From Cerioporus squamosus (Eukaryota > Basidiomycota > Agaricomycetes > Polyporales > Polyporaceae), in NCBI GenBank assembly GCA_022592435.1, contig JABYQS010000018.1, forward strand, positions 186,001 through 250,000: 64,000 nucleotides of DNA, written 5' to 3'. Positions 37,850 to 47,729 of this stretch are shown here, in pieces. Each line of letters starts with the position of its first letter. Position 1 is the first letter of the stretch. Below the pieces are notes generated by a model. That model saw only the letters and a list, made by a program, of their open reading frames with translations. It was not told where the DNA came from and did no database searches. The translations under genes and the position numbers were made by a program.

Positions 37850-37920
37850 GCATTAATGGGGTAGTGGTAACCTGGGTCGTTGCCATCGACCCGCCGGGGG
37901 TTCGATTCCCCCTTAATGCA
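37850..37920 (+). tRNA. tRNA-Gly (anticodon GCC)
   Basis: A 71-nt cloverleaf. The acceptor stem GCATTAA pairs with TTAATGC, discriminator A. The anticodon stem GGTCG pairs with CGACC around loop TTGCCAT, anticodon GCC. The T stem GGGGG pairs with CCCCC around TTCGATT. A box TGGGGTAGTGG and B box GGTTCGATTCC are present. No intron and no encoded CCA. A short T run (AGTTTTGAC) 17 nt downstream can serve as Pol III terminator. Confidence 0.95.
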
Positions 37921-38209
37921 TGTAGCTGAGCCAGAAAGTTTTGACAGTCAATGCTCGCTACTTGGCTTTGCCCTCAGCACTCACACGAGCCGTTCGTCGT
38001 CCTAGACCTTTGGCAGGTTTTGTTGGGCGAATGTACGCTGCTTTCGCAATAAGTACTGAGTCTGAGTTGGGCTGTAGCCTACGGGCCTATGCCTCATATG
38101 GATATCGCAGTCGCGATTCCCAAGCCTCAGCCTGAGCCTGCATCATCATGACCGCGACCGGGGGCCAATTTATAAGCACCCTTGCCTCGAGCCCACATAT
38201 ACGCCGTGC

Positions 38210-40437
38210 ATGCTATCTTCTGCTCTCCGTACGCTTGCCCCGCTTCCTCGTCTTTGTCTCGCATCCAGCAGTGAACTCCGCGTGTTTACACCGCTGTCTG
38301 CGTCTTCGGGTCGCTCGCGCTCGCACTCCCGCTACACGAACGCGCACTCTTCTCTTTGGCTCGCAAAGAGAGCATCATCAATGTCTTCCACCGTCGCGAA
38401 AGACGTGCCCGCGGACCCGTCTGCGCCTGCACCGGGCCCGCCGACTTCGAAGGACCAGGAGCTGCCGCAGTTCAACTTCCCGGTGTCGCCTGTGCCGGAG
38501 AACCCGCTTGGGGAGGGGCGGTATATCAGGACAGCGGCCGCGCTGGTCATTGGGTACGTGCCATCGTGTCTATGTCGTGCTCGTTCTACCTGGAGACGCC
38601 TTCGCGGGCCGCGAGCAGCGGCCCCAGGAAGGTGAAGCCACGGAGAGCACGAGCGTCCATGGTATCGCAACCCCTTGAGGCCTTGCCGCTCGACCCGACG
38701 CTGCCACCGCTGGAACTCGCTCCTACCGGTACTTAGCCACAGCTTGTCTGTCGCTTCGCGAGAAACGCAGTGCGGCGGTGGGTAGCGCGGCTTTGTGTGT
38801 AGAGCCTCCCCGCACACAAGCCACGTCGCGTGACCTCGGAGGGCGATGTGAAGAAGGTAGACAAGTCGAGGCTGTTGAGCAGACCCATGGCGAGAGGCGC
38901 GGGTTCAGTTTGACCGGAATGTGACCGACACGTTCTGAGGCTGCTCTTCATGGCCGAGGTTTCTCCCAGTCTTCCTGACGATCCTGACGATCCTGACACG
39001 ACTTCGCGCGAACAGAGACGAGATATTGAACGGCAAGACCCTCGACCGGAACTCCAACTACTTCGCGCGATTTTGTTTCGAGAACGGAATTGATCTGTGA
39101 GCACGACTGCTTGGTTCGTATCTGTGCGCTCAACGTCTCCGCAGGAAGCGCATAGAAGTTATCCCCGACGATGAGGACGATATGTGCGTGTGGCAAGGCC
39201 GTCGTAGAGCTCGATGTATGCGCTGACCCGCGCGTGCAGCGTCGAAGCGGCGCGGCGGCTCGTCAAGAACTACGACTTCGTCATTACCTCGGGCGGCATT
39301 GGACCTACGCATGACGGTACGCCCTCTTCTCTCGTTCTGCACGCGTTCGCAACGTCGAGGCACGACGGAAGCAACGCGTCTTGAGGATCGTGGAGCCCGA
39401 TGCTGGGACAGAGGTAGCGCATACATGCGCTCCATCGCACCGCAGTGTGAATAGACAGCAGCTTGTATCGCTGGGTTGGCAGCGGCGACGGGCAGAGCAG
39501 ACTCTCCGCAGAATCGTCCATGACGGCGAGAACGTCTTGTGGAGGTCCAAGAAGCGCGAGTGGGCTGAGCGTACCACAGTCCCCGCCGGCGTATATGAGC
39601 GTTACAGACGTCCCAGGCCGTGTCCTGTCCCGTCCCATCACCAGATCATTCGTGATGGACGGACGGGACGCGATGCATCATGCGGAACGGCTGGCTTCGA
39701 AACTGCTTACCTCCCCTCTCGACTGCATGCGCCCAGATATTGACCGACCGGGCTCCTAATCCCAGATATCACGTACGAGTCGCTCGCGAAGGCGTTCGAC
39801 CAGCCGCTCGAGCACCACGCGGAGACTCTCCGGCGCATGAACGAGATGATCAAGTACCGGACGGACATCGCGAACCAGACCGACGAGCAGCGCAAGGCCC
39901 GCGAGCGGATGGCGCTCTTCCCGGCGCGTGCGGAGGTGCTGTACATCGCGCCTGACGTCTGGGTGGTGAGCGATCTCGTTTATGCATGACCGGCGCGTTT
40001 GTGAACAACCGTCTGGCAGCCCGTGGTACGGCTGGAAGGCAAGCTCTGCGTGTTCCCGGGCATCCCGAAGCTCTTCCAGCGCATGCTCGACGGGCTCGCC
40101 GCGTACCTTCCTCTCCCTCCCCCGAGCGAACGGCCATTCCGGCAACAGATCTTCACATCGTGAGTCGTACTGTCTTGCAGGTATCACGGTGTTCTTACGT
40201 GACATATATAGGCTGCCGGAATCCTCCATCGCGCCCTTCCTCACCAGCCTGCAAGCCCGCACAAAGTCCGCGGGGGTGCGCGTCGGATCGTACCCGCTGC
40301 TCTCCAAGGGCGTGTACGTGTCGCTCATCGGGCGCGACGTCGCGGCTGTCAAGGAGATCGCCGAGGAGGTCGCGAAGGAGCTGCAGGGGCGGCTGGTGAG
40401 CGAGGAGGAGGCGCGTAAGGAGAAGGCTGCACTGTGA
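38210..40437 (+). CDS. MoaB/Mog-fold molybdopterin-binding domain protein (CinA-like)
   Basis: The domain resembles the MoCF/competence-damage (CinA) fold; in fungi these proteins have no firmly assigned reaction. The first ATG (38210) opens a Ser/Arg/Leu-rich presequence (MLSSALRTLAPLPRLCLASS) that looks mitochondrial. A second in-frame ATG at 38381 (MSSTVAKDVPADPSAPAPG) would omit it. The core is AALVIGDEILNGKTLDRNSN (joined over an intron of about 460 nt), IEVIPDDEDDIVEAARRLV, the Gly-rich phosphate loop DFVITSGGIGPTHDDITYE (joined over an intron of about 448 nt), then LEGKLCVFPGIPKLFQRML. The C-terminal domain has VRVGSYPLLSKGVYVSLIGR and ends KEKAAL (stop 40435-40437). Two long introns are unusual for this window. 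Confidence 0.8.
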
Positions 40438-40997
40438 TCGTGGATTGCAGGTTGTCTATATATGCGATCCTGTGGCAGAACAACACTATCGGAGTATGGC
40501 ATGATCGAATCTTGGATGCTTGAGGGGAGCACCGAGGTCTAGATCCAATTGTGAACCTGTAGTTGGCTCAGGCCCTCGCGAGTTCCTAAGTATGTAAGAT
40601 TGACGAGTCTGATAGCAAACAAGAAGTCAGATTATCCCTACAGCCGCACTGAATCAGATAGTCTCCGAAAGGGCGAGAAGAGGAGGTGCCACTTGCCTTC
40701 GGCCGAGTATGCTGCGCGGGAGGGCGCTCAGACTCCGAGTGGAGTATGTAACCTGGTGGTTACTTGAGCTACTGGAATACTGTACAGCCATGCACCACAA
40801 TAGCAATAGGACCGTGTGCGGTGGGTTCCGAGATACAGCTCACCATTAGCTGGCCCTTCCCATCGGACAGCGCTGAGAGGACCTCCAACATCTCGTGGAA
40901 CTCAACCCTCCTGGCTGATGCGCTCCTCCATGACCCGGTGGTGGGAAGAACTTTTATCTGCGGAGGAGGACTTGCACTTCAGAACGTTCATACTGTT
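40438..40997. other. Convergent intergenic region
   Basis: 560 bases between the MoaB-fold gene and the minus-strand gene ending at 40998. Nothing recognised. Confidence 0.5.
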
Positions 40998-42340
40998 CTA
41001 TACCTCCCCATCCTCGATGCGTCGGACCTCCGCCTCGTGCTTCCTCAACATCCCCTCGTAGTTACCGAACCTGCCGTGGTAGACATTATAGGGGACGTGC
41101 CCTAATTGTGATATGAGGACATCCACTGGGAGAGTACTGCACGCCTCCTCGACAGAGTTAGGCCGTCCGTTTGGATAACAAGCGCGAAGGAGACCAAGGA
41201 TCCCTGAGTACAAGAATTCGAAGAATTCGACGTCCTCCGGCGACGGCCGATCCCAGGTGTCGATAAGTAACCCTTGCGAGATGTGCCTGTAGCTCCGGCA
41301 AGAGCGGATCAAGCCGTGCTCTGTAACAAGACGCAGATCAGAAGACGTGTGCGCTACAGCGATACAGAGGCTCAGCATCGAATTCGTACCCCGCCTGCTA
41401 CAGCTACTCTGCATCTCCTGTGGAGGCGTGTCGACGTCGAGAAGCGACCAAATGAAGACGCCCGACTTGAGAGGAGTGGGGCGGTATGTAGCCGTGGGTG
41501 CGGTATAGACCGAGCCGTCGGGATGAAAGAGGACGATAGGTCCGCCAAACCCCTTGATAGCAGTCTTTCCTGCGGATTATTATGCTCGTAAGTGCACGAT
41601 GGAGGGGGAAGGTAGTACGTACCGTTGCCCCGCGGGCCTGTCAAACCCACAGCGCTCTTACGACCTACATAAGGCGGCGGTGCTCCACACTAGCCTGACG
41701 GCCTCCAGGTACCAGTCGCGGACAAGGATTCTGTTCATGGGAGGTTCGGTGCTGTCAGCCCACTCATCATACGGGACGAAAAACTCCAGTACTCGTCGTC
41801 ATCGCGGGTGTTAAAGAGCATCTCGTCAGGTGCTTCGTGCCATCTCCGCGCCAATGACGTCCACCCGGGATCGGCAGGCTTCTACGATGCTCGTCTTGCG
41901 TCGGGCCAAAACCAGTTGTGAGCATCTTCACAAGGAATGTATGGTCAACAGAGGAACGATTAAAGATAGGGGGTCGAAACTCACCAGCGTTTGCCGCGGC
42001 AACTTCGCGGATCTTGCTGCGTATGATGTCGTGAGGTAGATGCAAGAGGTGAACAAGCCATTGTCTTCTATGGGACAGAATAGAGGCCGGACTCGGGGGA
42101 AGATGGGACTGAGCTGAGTGGTGGTTAATACCAGTACCGTGAGGGTACGTAAGCTAACGTAATGAGCTACCATAACTAGGTATGGAAAATATAAGTAGCT
42201 CCCGGAGTCCGTGGACCGTTCAATGACAGAACTCACCGTCCGAGTCCGCGAGTAGGTTTAAGTAGAGCCTAGTCTCATACCAATGATTACATATGTCTAG
42301 CCTACGTCTCCGAACGGCTTGATGAAGTTCGTCGCACGGC
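40998..42340 (-). CDS. Conserved-looking protein of unknown family, start not determined
   Basis: Exons can be chained on the minus strand: CDELHQAVRRRRLDICNHWY (about 42320-42240), QWLVHLLHLPHDIIRSKIRE (about 42060-41990), a segment near 41870-41700 containing DDEYWSFFVPYDEWADSTEP and LVRDWYLEAVRLVWS, then GKTAIKGFGGPIVLFHPDGS and LKSGVFIWSLLDVDTPPQE (about 41570-41410). The last exon reads SQGLLIDTWDRPSPEDVEFF to EVRRIEDGEV (stop 40998-41000). The Trp/Tyr-rich, charged composition and clean splice sites suggest a real protein. I do not recognise a domain; no signal peptide or membrane helix is visible. No ATG precedes the first chained exon in frame, so an upstream exon is missing or the 5' end is lost. 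Confidence 0.5.
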
Positions 42341-42522
42341 CTGGTCAGATTAGCGGCCCTACAAGCAACCTACTAAGTACTTAGTCTCAGTTTAACGTGT
42401 AACCTTCCCGGCGTAACTTAAACTGTCCAAAAATCACTCTGGCATTCTGGCTCGCACGACAGTTACGAGATCCGCTCATGCTTAGAAGCAATGACTACTT
42501 TCCGCCACCCGTGTGAACGACT

Positions 42523-44521
42523 TTACGCTTCGCATTCAGAGTCTCTCTCCGCCACTGCAACGGCAGCCGGTCTCTCCTCCTTCATCTCGATCCAGTCTTC
42601 CGCGGTTCCACGCGACACTGCGCTGCCAGTGGCAGCGGTCAGTGGATGCTCGAAGCGCATGGTGGTCTTCAGTGACCCGGACCGCTCGTCGCGATCGCCG
42701 CCAATGAAGCCGCGTAGATTGAGCAGCAGACGCGAGGACTGCATCCCGACGGTGATCGATGAGCGCATATCGCAAGTTAAATGTGAAGGCGGTACCCACA
42801 GCGACGGAGGAGACCGCAATGGTCCAGGCAATCCCCATGCCTTCGAGGGCTCTGCCTTCCATTCGGATGGAGAGCGCCATGTTGAGCGCGTTCACGACTA
42901 TCGCATCATGACGAGGTCAATCTTCTGAGGCCATAATGGCTTCCGACTCACAGAATATCCTGAGCGTGCCGGTGACTATAGTCAGCACTGGTAATAAAAG
43001 GATGGCTACCACAGTACGTACATCGCGAAGTATACGACACCATCTCGAAGCAAGAGATAGAGCAACGGGCTGAAGTGCCGGAGCTCAAACCACTTTGCTA
43101 GTGGATTGCCTCGCACATTCGAGAGCTCCAGCCTGAAGCTCTCGCTCGTGACGAATCTGTAGAGCATGAGGGCGAAAAATATCGCTGCAAGTGGGTTGGT
43201 AAGGACGATCGTACGAGGCAGCACGGGTTCTGTCACTCACTTGCAACGCTGCAGTTCACGATCCTGTGACAGGGATGAGATGAAGTCGATGGCAGCTTCC
43301 ACTGTGGACGTACCATGCGCCGAGAGTATTCCTGAGGGGCACGCTGGCTAGCGTGTAACATCCGGGAAGAGCCCGAGGGAACCCAGGTGGCCGAGGCATT
43401 ACCGAGATGGTCCGTGCCTCGATAGTGCCGACAGTAATCGACGACTACTGGAAGATCAGATGCATGAAGATCGTCAGACTGTTCGCAGAGACTGACCGTT
43501 AGTTCCGCTGATCCGGTTGTATCAAGGAATTGTATCACTATGTAGCGCAGCAGAGAATCGATCCTTTCGCACACTCACCAAGGAAGCAAAACGCAATCAG
43601 GACGAGGACTGCCCGAGGCGTGCCGGAAATGATGTCAGCTTGTCGGCCGTCATCCGTAACCAACAGGCCGAACCTTTCTTGTTCCTCTCATACGAGGCCC
43701 ATAACCGCAGCACGAACATCCCCTCCCCGAAGAGAACTGCCACAGCCGTGGTTGCGCCACTGCAGACTCGGCCAGTTAGTTGGTATTACTACTGATAGAC
43801 TGAAGCATTCATGACGACTCACAATGCTTCATACCACGGCCAGTGACGACAGCTGCGAGAGTATTTAGAAGATGTAACAGAGGAATTCGGGAGAGTAGCT
43901 TACATCTATCAGATTGATGCGATGAAACTACTGCGTCAGTCAGGATGCAAAGGAAGGATTACCGCATAAGGTGGCGAGGAGCTCGAGTTGACTAGGTAGC
44001 GGGTCATCCATCATGTTGCGAACTGCAAGACAACCAATGAAGCGCACCGAGGAAGTATAGCCTAGTCAACTCAGGTGAGTCTGAGCACAGATGCTGGGAG
44101 TCGAGCGTTGGGGACGCACAGAGAGGCCGCTAAGCCATAGTACCTCACCGCGAAGTACATCACTTTCGGGAGCGACCACTTTGCCCTGCTCAGACGTGAA
44201 CGACCGTCACCGAGATTGTAAGTAAAAGAATGCCTACTTCCACACCAGTTCGACCTCGGGGTACGAATGCCTTAGCGCGGTTGAGCATGGTACGAATGTC
44301 TTGCAGCTCACCTCTTGGGCGAATGTGAGGCATATGTCGTACGCGATCCAAGTGGAGGCAGCACCTGTAGACGGCCAGTCAACTCTTTCTTCGGACAGTG
44401 TTCACTGAGCAGCCTCACCAGCAGCCAAGTTTACGGCGAAGGTGTCCCCGACGGCTTGATAGAAGTATTGAATCGCCTGTGAGATAGAAAGCCCTGGGGG
44501 CAGCAAGTCGGTCAGCGACAT
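42523..44521 (-). CDS. DUF6533 domain integral membrane protein
   Basis: One of a large Agaricomycete family of seven-helix membrane proteins with no known function. Start ATG 44521 (MSLTDLLPPGLSISQAIQYF). The diagnostic N-terminal block is joined from small exons: ASTWIAYDICLTFAQEVELV, then WKGKWSLPKVMYFAVRYYG (about 44370-44130). Helices follow: TTAVAVLFGEGMFVLRLWAS (about 43750), AVLVLIAFCFL (about 43590), PGCYTLASVPLRNTLGAW (about 43340) and NPLAAIFFALMLYRFVTSES (about 43190), then FSPLLYLLLRDGVVYFAMYV. The tail carries LLLNLRGFIGGDRDERSG and ends in a charged cytosolic segment (stop 42523-42525). Exon edges between 44130 and 43800 are uncertain. Confidence 0.68.
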
Positions 44522-45721
44522 CGTGGTTGAGCACGGACAACACAGTATGGCCACGTACCTATATACAAAACCTGTCGCCCGAATCCAGCAGAGATCCTCA
44601 TCCACGCTGAGGGAGAACCTGTAGCTTGACACATGCCCGTCGTTCTCGGGGGAGGCACATGTCCGCATACACTCAAAGGTTCCCTGGCGGTCTGCCACCT
44701 GGAAGCCCGGATTGGCCAGAATATCCGGTCGTGGGAGTACTCGGAGAGTCGTAATCCCAACGAGGTAGAAGGAACGACGATCCTGCGATCGTCTATTTCT
44801 ATCTGACATGCGTCTTCGCCTTCTGGACCTGGCTGCGACCTGGCTGTGACCTCCTCGACAGATGCAACAGCAATGCCGGCGGAGACGTCAGGATGACCCC
44901 GATTAATTTCTGAACCTCAAGTTTCCGATCTTGGGCTCTTCTGAGTGACGCCACGAAGCTGAAGCCTGGATACCTCGCCTGTGTAGTACAGACGCATTCA
45001 AGATGAGTATCCCACCCGGTCTGAGGGAAGAATATATGGAGCATGTTAGGAAGCCAACCAGAGTCAGACCATCTGATCGTACATTCGGGATAATGCTCAC
45101 CATATGACGGACTCCATCAAAGGGAGACGAAATCTGCGAGCGAGTTGGACTCGTTGCTCGATGTTCCACTGAGCTCCTGAGATGGCGTTGTTAGGGCTCG
45201 CGTGGCGGCCGCAAAGTTGAAAGGGTGTATGAATCTGCGCAATGTGATTTCACATCCACGGAAGGAAGCGTCATCCCCGCCGCCGCACCTTGAAGCTTAA
45301 GGGGTGGCACTGTCATGGCCGTGCTTCTCGGGAACTCAAACTTAGCCCCCCTGTGAACAGACTACTTGCTCCGTCAATCGACTTGGGAACACAGTTAACC
45401 TCGGAGGATTAGTCAGATGTTGACTGCGGCAGAAGAGGAATACCTTTCCACAAACGCGAGCGTGGTGAAGGTCGCTTCGATGCATTGCTGTGAGAACCAT
45501 TTGACAGTGGATGTGGCTAGATACTCCTGCAAAGCGACGCCCACGGGAAGCAGCATGCGAGGCACGCACATGTACGTGGGCACAGCGACTAATGCACTGT
45601 ATAGATAGCGAGGAAAGGCAACACCATGAGATGAGGAATCGTAGGGAAGACATGACGCGCAGACCAGGACGGTGCCTTCTCGTAATAATATGCACTGGGA
45701 GGAAGCTGCAGCCCAAGACCA
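44522..45721. other. Intergenic region with weak minus-strand coding patches
   Basis: 1.2 kb upstream of the DUF6533 gene and downstream of CstF-64. Minus-strand patches near 45170-44800 (TGWDTHLECVCTTQARYPGF after a CAG acceptor, then FVASLRRAQDRKLEVQKLIG) and near 44800-44570 look vaguely protein-like but cannot be joined to a start, stop and family. They may be the remains of a gene. 45180-45720 holds nothing recognised. Confidence 0.35.
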
Positions 45722-47367
45722 CTAATTCAGGCCAAATTGTCTCCTCTGAAGCATGCAGTCAGCACAACACTCGACCAACGAACGAAGCGCACGACATACC
45801 AGCTGCATGATCTGCTCTCTCTCCTTGGGCGGCAACGAGTTCAGCTGTTCCGGGGTCAACTGGAGCACTTGCATCAACATGTTCTGTGCGATTCCGTTCC
45901 ACTTCGTCAGCACTGCCACATCCCCAGAGACTCCAGGAGCACACGTACCCTCTGCGCCTCGTCGAAGCCAGGCATCGAGCCAGCCGGAGGTGGCGCGACA
46001 GCCTGAGGAGGCGGGGCCTGCATCTGAGGCGGAGGTGCATGCATGGGCTGGCTGGCCATCTGGGGTGGCTGCGCTTGTTGCGGGTGCGGCGGCACCGCTT
46101 GCGGTGGCGCTTGAGGTGGCGGGGGACGATAGTACGACGGCGGCATTTGCGGTGGAGGCTGGGCATACATGTTCACAGGGGGGATGGGAGGCGTCGGGTG
46201 GTGCACTGGGGTGTGCGACGGTGGCGGGATGGCTGGGGGGTACATGGAAGGTTGGGGCTGGTTCAGCGGCGGCGCCGATGCGGAGAGGTAGGAAGGTGGC
46301 GCGGGGTGCGTCGGATGTACTGGAGTAGGGACGGGCGCCGGGGCAGGTGCAGGTGCTGGGGCGACTGGCGGAACTGTGACGCCGGCAGCCGCAAGCATTC
46401 GCTGAAAATGATGTTAGGTCATAGGTGTACACCGACGAGAGGTCACATACATTGAGAATCGCGGGGTCGACGATCTTGTGCAGCAGTAGCGCTTGGAACA
46501 GCGCGTATCCTAACTGCGGATGGGCAACAAGCAACGTGCGGGCATGGTCCGGATGTGTGATGACGAAAGCCTACGGGTAGGGCGTAAGTTGCTACGGCTC
46601 ACACACGGAACGCAGAAGGCGTACCTTCATCTGCGCCAGGACTTCGAGAATCTGGCTGGGGTCAGATGTCGCCAACACATTGGTGATGGCATCCGACGCA
46701 TTCGTCCCAGGTGGAAGGGACACACCCTTCGGGAGGTTGTGGAGGAACGAATTGGGGTCATCTCTCCGTCCATGTCGGTCGTGGTCCCTATCACTTCCAC
46801 TTCCGCGCTCACGTTCATTCCGCTCGCGCCATTGGGCACGGGTCTCGCCACCGTCTATGATCTCGCCACGCACCGTTGTCTTTCCTTCGAGGAAAGGATC
46901 AGAGTCTGCAAGATCAATACGAAGCGGACGACCACCAATCTCCTGGCCGTTCAGGTTGCGCACGGCGGAGAGAGCGGTCTCGTGGTCTAGCACACAATTC
47001 AGTGGGAAGCGGGCGGACGGTTGGGGCATTACGACGCACCTGCAAACTCGCAGAACCCATAGCCCTTCGGTTTGCCTGTATCTCTATCGAAGACAAGTCT
47101 GCGGAGAGGAGATTCGTCGCGCCACATGTGCACACAAATGCAGGACAGCACACACCTGAGACCAACTACCTGGCCGACGCTTTTGAAGACGTCGATCAGT
47201 TGCTCCTGCCGCCCTCTCCGTCAGTGCCGTCGCGCATACGCACAAACGCTACTCACTTCCGCCATGTTGTAGGGAACATTGCCCACTGAAAGATGCCAAA
47301 TTCGTTTGTTCCCTCGTGTGTGCGTGTCCAAAACCACTGAGCACGTACCGAAGACGACTTTGCTCAT
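45722..47367 (-). CDS. rna15: Cleavage stimulation factor 64 kDa subunit / Rna15, mRNA 3'-end processing
   Basis: Nuclear RNA-binding subunit of the cleavage/polyadenylation machinery. The start ATG 47367 gives MSKVVFVGNVPYNMAEEQL across two short introns: RNP2 of an N-terminal RRM. RNP1-type sequence follows (GKPKGYGFCEFADHETALSA), then GGRPLRIDLADSDPFLEGKT. The hinge domain is next (SDAITNVLATSDPSQILEVL, AFVITHPDHARTLLVAHPQL, YALFQALLLHKIVDPAILN). A long Pro/Gln/Met-rich linker follows (about 46390-45960). The C-terminal helical domain, which binds Pcf11 in the family, reads VLQLTPEQLNSLPPKEREQI. After a final intron, RRQFGLN precedes the stop (45722-45724). Complete in domain order. Confidence 0.9.
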
Positions 47368-47729
47368 CTCGTTCAAGCACCTTCAAGCACTCAATCCTAA
47401 CGCTTTCGCTAAGCACAACCAGAGGTCCCGCTGTTTGATGTCTTGCTGGTTGCTCGTGGTCGATGATGCTCTTTCAGAATGTGCTTCCAGGCGACTCCAA
47501 GAGCAAAGAACAATAAGTTGACGGTATCGGGAAGAGAATAGTGACTTGAAAGGAACGCTAAGCGCTGAAGCGCTGACCCTTTCGCAGGCGCTAACAAGGG
47601 CGCTAATCCCGAGCCACTTAAGACGAGGCTGACACCACTACTGCCAACTGGAACCTACATACATACCACATACCATGTAGCGACACAATGAATCTGTATG
47701 TACATCACCACTGGGTACGCGCTACACAG
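47368..47729. other. Intergenic region between two minus-strand genes
   Basis: About 360 bases holding the rna15 promoter and the carboxypeptidase 3' UTR. Contains a near-repeat of AAGCGCTGAAGCGCTGACC near 47560. Nothing else seen. Confidence 0.5.

Noticed and set aside
45753..46455. Long + strand Ala/Gly and Arg-rich frames opposite the Rna15 linker
   Set aside because: Shadows of the Pro/Gln/Met-rich linker of the well-supported minus-strand gene.
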